This document shows, one piece after another, positions 1 to 4,608 of a DNA stretch of 6,776 nt. A program made the translations under genes and the position numbers. The stretch is from Sterolibacterium sp964437515. Lineage in GTDB: Bacteria; Pseudomonadota; Gammaproteobacteria; Burkholderiales; Rhodocyclaceae. The stretch covers positions 1-6,776 of the forward strand of contig CAYTHB010000110.1 of assembly GCA_964437515.1 (NCBI GenBank), in the 5' to 3' direction. The number at the start of each line of letters is the position of its first letter. Position 1 is the stretch's first letter. The notes under the pieces are model-generated. The model did no database searches. It worked only from the letters and a program-made list of their open reading frames with translations, and was not told the DNA's origin.

Positions 1-592
1 TGGCACGAAGCAACTGAATGTTGTTGTCCGTGTTCGAGCCACCCAATGACAGAGGCATGATGTGGTCAAGGTGGTAGTCGTCGCCAAGAGGCTGCTTACA
101 ACCACATGCGCACTTTCCTTTTTGAAGTGCAAATAGCTTTTCTTTTATATCCACAGACAGCTTTCCTCCGATGCGTGTTTTTGCTCGTCTGTTATTGTTG
201 TAAACGCGGCACTTTTCTAGATTTGCTGAAACCCATGCTGAGTGGCTATCCTTAATTTTTTCCTTATTTGCAGCACACCACGCTGCATGTTTGGCCTTTA
301 TCTTATGGCGGTTTTTTTTATACCAGGACGAATTTAACGCCTTAATCTTTTCTGGATTTGCTGCGCGCCATGCTGCGTTATATTCATTCTTTTCATCTTT
401 ATGTCCGGCCCTGTATCTGGCCTGTGATGCCTTCACGCTGTCTGTGTTTTCGGCACGCCATTTAACAAAGTAATCAGCATTACCCTCATACCATTTTGAG
501 TTGTAAGCTTTTACACATGGCTTGCATTTGCCGTTTTTGTAGCGCTCAGTCTCTGCTTGGCACTTTGCACAATGCTTAATAGCTGATTTCAT
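1..592 (-). CDS. HNH endonuclease with 15-residue repeats (3' end outside the window)
   Basis: This is a free-standing phage-type HNH endonuclease expected to nick or cut double-stranded DNA. Reading leftward from the ATG at 592-590, 197 codons are open to the window edge, so the C-terminus is missing. Two Cys pairs near the N-terminus (C8/C11 and C23/C26) look like a zinc ribbon. Residues 45-134 are six tandem 15-residue units. The HNH core follows: C161, C163 and C165, then the motif YHLDHIMPLSLGG (D176, H177) and N190/N191. The terminal Cys pair usual in this family would lie beyond the edge. The start overlaps the ninG stop as ATGA, so the gene is translationally coupled and last in the leftward operon seen here. 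It is AT-richer than ninG, which suggests separate acquisition. The family call is firm; the biological target is unknown. Confidence 0.88.
   Translation of the reverse strand, partial: MKSAIKHCAKCQAETERYKNGKCKPCVKAYNSKWYEGNADYFVKWRAENTDSVKASQARYRAGHKDEKNEYNAAWRAANPEKIKALNSSWYKKNRHKIKAKHAAWCAANKEKIKDSHSAWVSANLEKCRVYNNNRRAKTRIGGKLSVDIKEKLFALQKGKCACGCKQPLGDDYHLDHIMPLSLGGSNTDNNIQLLRA
191..460 (-). repeat. Six tandem 45-bp (15-residue) coding repeats inside the HNH gene
   Basis: An aromatic residue recurs exactly every 15 residues (W45, Y60, W75, W90, W105, W120) and an Asn sits four residues later in five of the six units. The unit consensus is roughly W-x-A-x-N-x-E-K-I-K followed by a variable tail. 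The DNA copies have diverged, so this is an old protein repeat rather than a recent expansion. It probably forms a basic helical DNA-binding linker between the N-terminal zinc ribbon and the HNH core; that role is inferred. Confidence 0.8.
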
Positions 593-1134
593 GCAAGCTC
601 CTTTGCAAGTTTCGTGTATTTGTCTTTTATTGATTTGAGCTCATCAATCGTGTACTTCTTCGGCTGGTGCGCCCCTTCTAGCCACTCGACGGCCTCAAGC
701 CCGATACGCGCAATCAGCCCGATGCGGTATTCGATTGCATTGCCGGACTTGCTTTGATTGCACTGGACGCACTGTTTATGGTTGTTGAGCGGCTCGAAAC
801 GCAGGGCAGGATTGCTGCCAACGCTTCTGTAATGGCCTGCATTCCACTTTCCATAGGTGATGCCACATGAGATACATGGGCGGTCGGCGTCACGCAGGCG
901 GATGTATTTATTGAATGCTGCCTGCGCAAGCGGCAGATAGTCACGCGCCGTCTTCGCCTTAACCTTCTTCTCGCGGTGTTCCTGCGCGGCTTTCCGCTCA
1001 CGCGCGGCCTTTGCCTTGGCAGCCATCAGCAGGCCGTATTCAAGTCGGCACTCAAAGTTGTCGCATGTCGGCTGCACGGCGCGCACCGGCTGAAACCTGG
1101 ATTTGCATACCCGGCATATCTTAGCCCTTGGCAT
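589..1134 (-). CDS. ninG: NinG/Rap family recombination nuclease
   Basis: This is a NinG (lambda Rap) homologue, a family known as a structure-specific nuclease acting on branched recombination intermediates in phage pathways. The 181-aa product begins MPRAKICRVC. It has an N-terminal zinc finger (C7, C10, C24, C29), a long basic Ala/Lys/Arg-rich helix (about residues 38-62), and an HNH-like C-terminal half with C87/C90 (RPCISCG), NAGHYRSVGS (H101), LNNHKQCVQCN (N118, H119, C122, C125) and a Lys-rich tail. The frame is open back to 1287, but the ATG at 1134-1132 is chosen because family members start just before the CxxC and because the upstream stretch is a low-complexity shadow of the 57-aa gene. 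The start lies within the last 14 nt of that gene; the stop overlaps the next HNH start. NinG usually sits with other recombination genes, which matches the divergent ERF/YqaJ/SSB operon. Confidence 0.92.
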   Translation of the reverse strand: MPRAKICRVCKSRFQPVRAVQPTCDNFECRLEYGLLMAAKAKAARERKAAQEHREKKVKAKTARDYLPLAQAAFNKYIRLRDADRPCISCGITYGKWNAGHYRSVGSNPALRFEPLNNHKQCVQCNQSKSGNAIEYRIGLIARIGLEAVEWLEGAHQPKKYTIDELKSIKDKYTKLAKELA

Positions 1135-1294
1135 TTTTCTTGCGCTTGTGGGCTTCGCGCCGGACGGCCTCGGCAAAGTCGTCGCCGTATCGTTCGCGCC
1201 AATATGCGATGCAACGGCGCTGGTAGGCTGGCGTGAGCGATCCGGCAAGGTGGCTGACAGCTTCGGGTACGGTAGGGCGTCTGGCATTACTCAT
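1121..1294 (-). CDS. Small basic phage protein (57 aa), function unknown
   Basis: I do not recognise this family. The product is 57 aa, starts MSNARRPTVPEAV, has an amphipathic middle (LTPAYQRRCIAYWRERYG) and ends in a strongly basic tail (EAHKRKKNAKG), which suggests nucleic-acid or partner binding. The ATG at 1294-1292 is preceded by GGAGG only 3 nt away. An in-frame TTG at 1315 is possible, as is re-initiation after the overlapping 21-aa frame. The 3' end overlaps the ninG start by 14 nt, so it belongs to the same leftward transcript. The overlapping neighbours on both sides make it more likely to be real than its length alone would. Confidence 0.62.
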   Translation of the reverse strand: MSNARRPTVPEAVSHLAGSLTPAYQRRCIAYWRERYGDDFAEAVRREAHKRKKNAKG

Positions 1295-1352
1295 TCGCCT
1301 CCAAGCAATCGCCAAGCGGTTGCGAACAAATGTATTGATCTGAGCATTCCAT
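1287..1352 (-). CDS. Possible 21-aa peptide ORF, translationally coupled
   Basis: A 21-codon frame begins MECSDQYICSQP and ends LEANE. It is too short to assign a function. In its favour, the ATG at 1352 overlaps the TAA of the 67-aa gene as TAATG, a run of six Gs sits 4 nt upstream as a strong ribosome binding site, and its stop lies just inside the start of the 57-aa gene, so it fills the gap between two probable genes. It could equally be a translational relay that delivers ribosomes to the 57-aa gene. Confidence 0.35.
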   Translation of the reverse strand: MECSDQYICSQPLGDCLEANE

Positions 1353-1555
1353 TAATCCCCCCTGCCCTGCAGGTCGCACACCCAAGCGCACCCGTCCCAT
1401 TGCATCGGCTCGTCGTCGCTGCCGGGATCGCGCACGAACTCCCGGCACCCGTCCGCATTGGCTGGACTTGCCGGCAACCCATTGCGCCGGCAGATAACGC
1501 GCAAGTCGTGCGAATGCATAAAGTGGATGCAGGACGGGCAATGGGGTTTAGTCAT
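1352..1555 (-). CDS. Cys-rich small phage protein (67 aa), putative zinc binder
   Basis: This 67-aa protein begins MTKPHCPSCIHF. Cysteines occur at 6, 9, 22 and 37, with a further pair near the C-terminus in WDGCAWVCDLQG. The first four look like a small zinc-binding fold of the C-x2-C...C...C kind seen in many uncharacterised phage proteins; no catalytic motif is visible. The ATG at 1555-1553 overlaps the stop of the upstream HTH gene as ATGA, and the stop overlaps the next ATG as TAATG, so translation is coupled on both sides. The frame is open upstream to 1735, but that part is a shadow of the HTH gene. Function unknown. Confidence 0.65.
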   Translation of the reverse strand: MTKPHCPSCIHFMHSHDLRVICRRNGLPASPANADGCREFVRDPGSDDEPMQWDGCAWVCDLQGRGD

Positions 1556-1740
1556 TGCTTTTTGCGCATGGCCTTCTTGTGTAGGCTTAGAATCTTCTCT
1601 CCGGTAGACCATCTTGGCTGTTGATCCGCATTTAGCATCATCGCCCGTACTGCCGCGCCAGTTGTGCCAATCTCGCGGCCAATCGAAGCGAACGTGTAGC
1701 CGCGCTGGAGCAAGTCGTTTATCGTGTCTGTCCAATTCAT
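1552..1740 (-). CDS. Small helix-turn-helix-like protein, first gene of the leftward operon
   Basis: The 62-aa product starts MNWTDTINDLLQRGYTFASIG. Its first half has the spacing of a helix-turn-helix of the resolvase/Xre-like kind: a first helix to about residue 12, then TFASIGREIGTTGAAVRAMM, where the IGREIGTT turn and the following Ala/Val/Arg/Met helix would be the recognition element. The tail is basic (HKKAMRKKQ). It probably binds DNA and may regulate the divergent control region next to it, but this is inferred from position and fold only. The ATG at 1740-1738 is the first plausible start after the AT-rich intergenic region and has only a weak ribosome binding site. The stop overlaps the next start as ATGA. 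Confidence 0.68.
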   Translation of the reverse strand: MNWTDTINDLLQRGYTFASIGREIGTTGAAVRAMMLNADQQPRWSTGEKILSLHKKAMRKKQ

Positions 1741-1808
1741 GCCGCTAACTCTAAACCATATTTAAACAACACGCAACAATTTATTTTTGCTTCATGGCGA
1801 AATAATGC

Positions 1809-1837
1809 TTGCGCAATCAGAAAATCTTTTTTATAGT
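1809..1837 (+). promoter_or_regulatory. Probable sigma70-type promoter for the rightward recombination operon
   Basis: TTGCGC (1809-1814) and TATAGT (1832-1837) are separated by exactly 17 nt, and the spacer is A/T-rich. The -10 matches five of six consensus positions and the -35 matches the key TTG. Transcription would begin near 1844 and read into the micro-ORF leader and the genes from 2092 on. The -35 lies inside the 8-bp palindrome TTGCGCAA (1809-1816), a possible operator half-site. Its presence argues against translation starting at the TTG at 1809. Confidence 0.5.
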
Positions 1838-1953
1838 TCAGTCATCGGCAGCACAAACGGCGTACCGAAAGGAGCCTGGTGCAGCAGATGCTCAGGCAAG
1901 TAACCGACTCCGAGTGAGCGGCGCTGCTAGGCAGCTTCACCTGAGAGCAGGGA

Positions 1954-2007
1954 ATGTGGGATTTGAAGTGGTGCAGCACAGAAGACCAGCCGGAGGGGTT
2001 CCGGTGA
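1954..2007 (+). CDS. Possible 17-aa leader peptide ORF
   Basis: A 17-codon frame, MWDLKWCSTEDQPEGFR, begins at an ATG with GAGAGCAGGGA just upstream. Its TGA overlaps a downstream GTG as GTGA, and the following frames continue the same 4-nt overlap pattern up to the first clear gene. The last codons run through the stem at 1990-2004, so translation here would open that structure. It may be a leader peptide or translational relay. No family is recognised. Confidence 0.3.
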   Translation: MWDLKWCSTEDQPEGFR

Positions 2008-2057
2008 TTTGCCCACGGCAGGACGGATTGCGCGGTGGGCGGGAGAAGAAAAGATGA
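2004..2057 (+). CDS. Possible 17-aa relay ORF with GTG start
   Basis: This short frame begins at the GTG of the GTGA overlap, is preceded by GGAGGGG at 1992-1998 with 5 nt spacing, and ends in a basic tail (GGREKKR). The Shine-Dalgarno sequence lies inside the stem CCGGA/TCCGG, so initiation could depend on ribosomes coming from the preceding frame. The stop overlaps the next ATG as ATGA. The same frame is open further upstream with other GTG starts, for example at 1914, so a longer product is possible. Confidence 0.25.
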   Translation: MICPRQDGLRGGREKKR

Positions 2058-2095
2058 ACGAAGCACTTAGAAATGCAGACGGGAGCCAGCCATGA
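2054..2095 (+). CDS. Possible 13-aa leader peptide ORF
   Basis: The frame MNEALRNADGSQP has GAGAAGAAAAG immediately upstream and a stop overlapping the ATG of the 105-aa gene as ATGA. Overlaps on both sides suggest a translated relay into that gene. No function can be assigned. Confidence 0.33.
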   Translation: MNEALRNADGSQP

Positions 2096-2409
2096 ATAGC
2101 CTTTACCTTGCCCGCAAGCGCGTTGAGCGTGACCGCGCATGGGACAAGTGGTGCAAAGACAGCCTGGAACGCTCACGCGCCAACAGCCTGCCGCAAAGCC
2201 TTGGCCCCAATGGCCGCATAGACGACAACTACACCGCTTCCGACTTGCCGCTTGATATTGGCTGGATTGCCAATGCCAACGGGCCGGAACTTGTGTACGT
2301 GGCTCTCGGCGGGGTGAACGTGCTACCCTACCTGCCGCCTGACGTGCTGGCCGATGTGCGGAGCCATATCGAGTGCTGTTACGACGATGAAACCGGGAGA
2401 ACGCAATGA
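2092..2409 (+). CDS. Hypothetical phage protein (105 aa)
   Basis: I do not recognise this family. The 105-aa protein has a basic, helical N-terminus (residues 1-30, LARKRVERDRAWDKW), a linker, and a more hydrophobic segment about 52-82 (PLDIGWIANANG, then LVYVALGGVNVLPYLP), followed by an acidic end. There is no signal peptide or membrane helix of full length. The start has GGGAG about 8 nt upstream and overlaps the preceding 13-aa frame; the stop overlaps the next start as ATGA. It is the first clearly gene-sized frame of the rightward operon. A role accessory to recombination or replication is inferred only from position. Confidence 0.72.
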   Translation: MNSLYLARKRVERDRAWDKWCKDSLERSRANSLPQSLGPNGRIDDNYTASDLPLDIGWIANANGPELVYVALGGVNVLPYLPPDVLADVRSHIECCYDDETGRTQ

Positions 2410-2675
2410 AACTCACCAAGATTTACACCTACTACAGCACATTGTGCGGCGAACCGTGGCTTCGCATTAGCGATTCCCGCAATGATAGTGAAGGCACATA
2501 CGGCCACCAAGAGCACGAGGTCGAGATCGAGATAACAGAGCCGGGGCGCGAGGAAGCGATCAGCGCGATTGTTTCTGAACTGCGTGCTGAACAGAGAAAA
2601 CACCGCACAGAAATATCAAGACTCGAAGACCGTATTAGTTCGCTGCTTTGCCTTGAACACAAGGAGGTCGCATGA
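2406..2675 (+). CDS. Hypothetical phage protein with C-terminal coiled coil (89 aa)
   Basis: The 89-aa product has a polar N-terminal half, with aromatic residues in KIYTYYSTLCGEPWLR and acidic strands in HEVEIEITEPG. A long charged helix, about residues 47-82 (EEAISAIVSELRAEQRKH onward), has the heptad-like spacing of a short coiled coil and suggests oligomerisation. No catalytic motif is seen. Both ends use ATGA overlaps, with the 105-aa gene before it and the 37-aa frame after it. Near its 3' end, AAGGAGG is an excellent ribosome binding site for the next start. Function unknown. Confidence 0.72.
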   Translation: MKLTKIYTYYSTLCGEPWLRISDSRNDSEGTYGHQEHEVEIEITEPGREEAISAIVSELRAEQRKHRTEISRLEDRISSLLCLEHKEVA

Positions 2676-2785
2676 CCACCATCCGCCAACACCGCGCCCT
2701 CCGTTCGGCCCTGGTCCGTCAGGCCGAACGCAATTTGGAAAAAACCTGCCGTGGCGATATGTGCGTCCTCGCCGGGGACGGATAA
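2672..2785 (+). CDS. Small basic protein (37 aa), probably the N-terminal part of a longer Cys-rich gene
   Basis: The ATG at 2672 has the strongest ribosome binding site of the operon (AAGGAGG, 4 nt upstream) and overlaps the previous stop as ATGA. The 37-aa product is basic and helical (MTTIRQHRALRSALVRQAER) and ends CRGDMCVLAGDG before a TAA at 2783-2785. The same frame stays open for 49 more codons after the TAA and those codons look protein-like and Cys-rich, so this may be the first part of an 87-codon gene broken by a nonsense change or read through. It can also be a complete tiny gene. Function unknown. Confidence 0.55.
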   Translation: MTTIRQHRALRSALVRQAERNLEKTCRGDMCVLAGDG

Positions 2786-2935
2786 AAAACATGCCCCGGC
2801 CTCATCGGCCGGCCTTACCCCGATGCACTGGCGGCGGCATGTGACCAGTGCGACCGCAGCCACCAGCGCCATGCGCGTAGCCGGATGGTGGATTCCACAA
2901 CTGAGATTGGAAAATTTGATGAATGCCCTGCCTGA
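2786..2935 (+). pseudogene. In-frame continuation of the 37-aa gene after a TAA (Cys-rich C-terminal part)
   Basis: Directly after the TAA, the same frame encodes KTCPGLIGRPYPDALAAACD, then QCDRSHQRHARSRMVDSTTE and FDECPA, ending with TGA at 2933-2935. The pattern C-P...C-x2-C...C-P resembles a small zinc-binding domain and would complete the Cys pair in the upstream part (CRGDMC). There is no good ATG with a ribosome binding site near its beginning. The TGA lies just inside the following gene (start 2919), the close packing seen throughout this operon. A 6-bp stem (2796-2801 with 2807-2812) lies 10 nt after the TAA. The alternative is a chance open stretch; the Cys pattern makes that less likely. 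Confidence 0.45.
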
Positions 2936-3350
2936 AGTCGTCTCCCTGCGCTGGCACGAAGCCGCGCAGAACCCGAGCATCCCGCGTTGGCGCTCGCTTG
3001 CGCAGCTGGTCTCGGCGTATCTGGTGAACGCCGAAGTGCGCGCGCCCGATGCCGAATCGACCCGCGCACTGCGCCGAGTTGGCGACGCAGCCCACCGGAA
3101 CATGCTCGCCATGCAGCCGCCGCAGGAATGGTGCCTGAACGGCCAGCCGCGCCGACCGGCTGCGCATCATCGCGGAGGCCGCATGAACCTCATGGGCCAC
3201 ACCCTTAAACAGCGCAGCGCACTGGTTACCGAGGCTGAGCGGCGCGAGCGGCTTGAGCGCATTACCAGCCTCGGTGACCACATCGTCGGCGCGGTCGGAA
3301 TCATCGGCTGCGCGGCGGTTCTTGTTTTGTTGATTCTTGGGGGGCTTTGA
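2919..3350 (+). CDS. Hypothetical protein with C-terminal membrane segment (143 aa; may be two genes)
   Basis: I do not recognise this family. From the ATG at 2919 the frame encodes 143 aa: a helical N-terminal region (NALPEVVSLRWHEAAQ, then WRSLAQLVSAYLVNAEVRAP), a Pro/Arg-rich middle (residues about 70-88), a charged helix (EAERRERLERITSL) and a hydrophobic C-terminal segment (VGAVGIIGCAAVLVLLILGG) that should span the membrane. An in-frame ATG at 3183 has GGAGG 4 nt upstream and would give a 55-aa single-span protein (MNLMGHTLKQ). The middle looks unlike real coding sequence, and another frame ends in RADRLRIIAEAA exactly at an ATGA overlap with 3183, so two genes with a frameshift near 3130 are possible. 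The frame is also open upstream to 2751, but that part overlaps the Cys-rich frame and is probably not translated. Confidence 0.5.
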   Translation: MNALPEVVSLRWHEAAQNPSIPRWRSLAQLVSAYLVNAEVRAPDAESTRALRRVGDAAHRNMLAMQPPQEWCLNGQPRRPAAHHRGGRMNLMGHTLKQRSALVTEAERRERLERITSLGDHIVGAVGIIGCAAVLVLLILGGL

Positions 3351-3351
3351 G

Positions 3352-3540
3352 ATGAACGTAATCGAATTTAAAACGCCAGTGCCTTCGTGCCTGCTGCTTA
3401 CCAGCCACCCGGCCCGCGCCAATGATCTCAACAACACGGACGTTGCCGAGACGTTTAACCGGCATTCCGTTTATCAGCTTGGCGATGATTTTGATCGCGT
3501 GCAGGCGGAGGACTGGCTTGATAGGGGATTTAAATCATGA
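3352..3540 (+). CDS. Hypothetical phage protein (62 aa)
   Basis: The 62-aa product begins MNVIEFKTPVPSCLLLTSHP and has an acidic C-terminal half (DDFDRVQAEDWLDRGF). No domain is recognised. The ATG at 3352 is chosen over the in-frame TTG at 3337 because GGGGGG lies 7 nt upstream of it and it begins one base after the preceding stop. The stop overlaps the following HNH start as ATGA. Confidence 0.62.
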   Translation: MNVIEFKTPVPSCLLLTSHPARANDLNNTDVAETFNRHSVYQLGDDFDRVQAEDWLDRGFKS

Positions 3541-3833
3541 ACAGATTTTGGAGCAAAGTAGAAAAGCGCGCACCAGATGAATGCTGGGAATGGACAGCAC
3601 GAAAAGACCGGGCGGGATATGGCGAGTTTCACTTGTGTGGAAAAACAAGCAAAGCGCACCGCGTTTCATACTCAATCAGCAACCCGCTAGAAGACATTAA
3701 CGGTATGTGTGTGCTGCATAAGTGTGATAACCCGTCATGCGTAAACCCATCACACCTGTTTTCTGGCACACATCAAGACAATGTTGCTGACAAGTGCGCC
3801 AAAAACAGAGGGCGATGGAAAGAACATAAATGA
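3537..3833 (+). CDS. HNH endonuclease (HNH_3 type), 98 aa, ended early by TGA
   Basis: This is a small free-standing HNH nuclease. The N-terminal part, FWSKVEKRAPDECWEWTARK, and the segment around GYGEFHLCGKTSKAHRVSY are typical of phage HNH_3 proteins. The core is CVLHKCDNPSCVNPSHLF (residues 58-75, with H61 and the Cys pair C63/C68) followed by GTHQDNVADK, which supplies the conserved Asn. Family members usually continue into a short basic linker and often a C-terminal HTH domain. Here TGA at 3831-3833 ends the frame after KEHK, but the same frame resumes immediately with such an HTH segment, so the gene appears truncated. It starts at an ATGA overlap with the 62-aa gene. It is AT-richer than its neighbours. 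The HNH core is intact and could still be active. Confidence 0.85.
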   Translation: MNRFWSKVEKRAPDECWEWTARKDRAGYGEFHLCGKTSKAHRVSYSISNPLEDINGMCVLHKCDNPSCVNPSHLFSGTHQDNVADKCAKNRGRWKEHK

Positions 3834-3992
3834 AGCAAAAACGGTTCTTCAAAGCTTACCGAAGAAGATGTGGTGGTAATTAGGTCACTTAAAGGGAAAA
3901 AGACACAAACAGAAATCGCTGAAATGTTTTGCGTGTCTCAAGCAAACATCAGCTCAATTCATTTAAACGTGGGGTGGAAGCATGTCGCTTAA
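3834..3992 (+). pseudogene. Detached C-terminal helix-turn-helix segment of the HNH endonuclease
   Basis: In the same frame as the HNH gene, and directly after its TGA, 52 codons encode SKNGSSKLTEEDVVVIRSLK, a basic link GKKTQ, and TEIAEMFCVSQANISSIHLN ending GWKHVA before TAA at 3990-3992. NGSSKLTEEDV and the following IAEMFxVSQxNISxI are the usual C-terminal specificity helices of phage HNH proteins. The TAA overlaps the ERF start (3982) by 11 nt, as expected for the original gene end. The disruption may be a nonsense change at 3831, or a pair of compensating indels in the A-runs near 3820 and 3840: read with such indels the junction would become NEANGSSKLT, closer to family style. Confidence 0.68.
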
Positions 3993-4608
3993 TATTCTTC
4001 AACGCATAAACGCTGTTTGTAAGGCTATTTCTTACGTTCAAAAAGACAAGTCTGTGTCTACTGGTGGATGGTCTTATCGCGCCGTATCGCATGACCAAGT
4101 AACCGCGATGGTGCGCGAACACATGGTCAATCAGGGCATTGTTTCATGGCCGCATCTGGTTGAAAGCACGTCCATGCCTTACGAGGTCAATGCAGACATG
4201 GTGCGGGCCAAACAATTCAGGTACGAGGCGACCTATGACTTCACGTTCTGCAACGTTGAAGACCCGAAAGACAGCCTGACCATCCGCATCCAAGCGCACG
4301 CGATGGACAACGCCGACAAAGCCCCTGGAAAGGCGCTTTCCTACGCGAAGAAATACGCCCTGCTCAAGTTGTTCGAGATTGAAACCGGCGAGGATGAGGA
4401 AAGCCGTTACAACCCGGATGGGCTTGATGATGATGACCTTGCCAAGCACCTCAAGGCAATCAACGAGGCTGGCGACGAAGTGACGCTCAAAAAGGCTTTC
4501 TCTGAGGCGTACAAGGCAGCAGACGCGGCCAAAGATAAAGAGGCGTCCAAGTTACTCATCAAGACAAAGGACGCCCGCAAAGCAGCCCTTGCGAAGGAGG
4601 CAGCATGA
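3982..4608 (+). CDS. erf: ERF superfamily single-strand DNA annealing protein
   Basis: This is a phage annealase of the ERF superfamily (P22 Erf type). Such proteins form rings on single-stranded DNA and promote strand annealing in recombination and genome circularisation. The product is 208 aa, the usual size. Diagnostic segments are the N-terminal helix (ILQRINAVCKAISYVQKDK), WSYRAVSHDQVTAMVREHM, a central sheet (YEATYDFTFCNV, LTIRIQAHAMDN), and the hallmark PGKALSYAKKYALLKLFEI with the acidic TGEDEES (residues 115-141). The C-terminal third is a charged Lys/Ala/Asp helical region, typical of these proteins. The start at 3982 follows GGGGTGGAAG and overlaps the end of the HNH remnant. Its stop overlaps the HNH-AP2 gene as ATGA. 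It is expected to partner with the YqaJ exonuclease and SSB in this operon. Confidence 0.93.
   Translation: MSLNILQRINAVCKAISYVQKDKSVSTGGWSYRAVSHDQVTAMVREHMVNQGIVSWPHLVESTSMPYEVNADMVRAKQFRYEATYDFTFCNVEDPKDSLTIRIQAHAMDNADKAPGKALSYAKKYALLKLFEIETGEDEESRYNPDGLDDDDLAKHLKAINEAGDEVTLKKAFSEAYKAADAAKDKEASKLLIKTKDARKAALAKEAA

Larger units (their letters stand above)
1741..2053. promoter_or_regulatory. Divergent control region and leader between the two operons
   Basis: This 313-nt stretch has no convincing conventional gene. The part next to the leftward operon (1741-1840) is AT-rich and should hold promoters for both directions; only the rightward one is clear. The rest (1845-2053) would be transcribed as a leader. 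It contains a stem GCTGC/GCAGC around a TAG loop (1923-1935), a stem CCGGA/TCCGG (1990-2004), and short reading frames listed separately. No leftward promoter with good spacing could be defined. No tRNA or known riboswitch was recognised. Confidence 0.55.

Noticed and set aside
1135..1287. A longer NinG beginning at the ATG at 1287, with 51 extra residues
   Set aside because: The extra stretch is Ser/Pro/Arg-rich without NinG similarity and overlaps the more plausible 57-aa gene in another frame; known family members start just before the CxxC.
1103..1624. A 173-aa plus-strand ORF opposite ninG and the small leftward genes
   Set aside because: It runs antisense to a set of genes linked by overlaps and shows no recognisable domain.
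1809..2057. An 82-aa plus-strand ORF across the leader
   Set aside because: Its start codon is inside the likely -35 element, it has no ribosome binding site, and its composition looks random; only the short 3' part from 2004 has initiation signals.
2796..2812. The CCGGCC/GGCCGG stem as an intrinsic terminator
   Set aside because: No T-run follows, and it lies inside a densely packed operon that must continue to 6377.
2432..3437. Long minus-strand ORFs (2432-3112 and 2802-3437) opposite the rightward operon
   Set aside because: They are Arg/Ser/Cys/His-rich antisense shadows of GC-rich coding frames, without domain signals or starts with ribosome binding sites.
2672..3992. A phage-wide alternative genetic code explaining the in-frame TAA and TGA
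   Set aside because: Both TAA and TGA also end intact genes here at expected family lengths (TGA for ERF and YqaJ, TAA for several small genes), so global reassignment does not fit.
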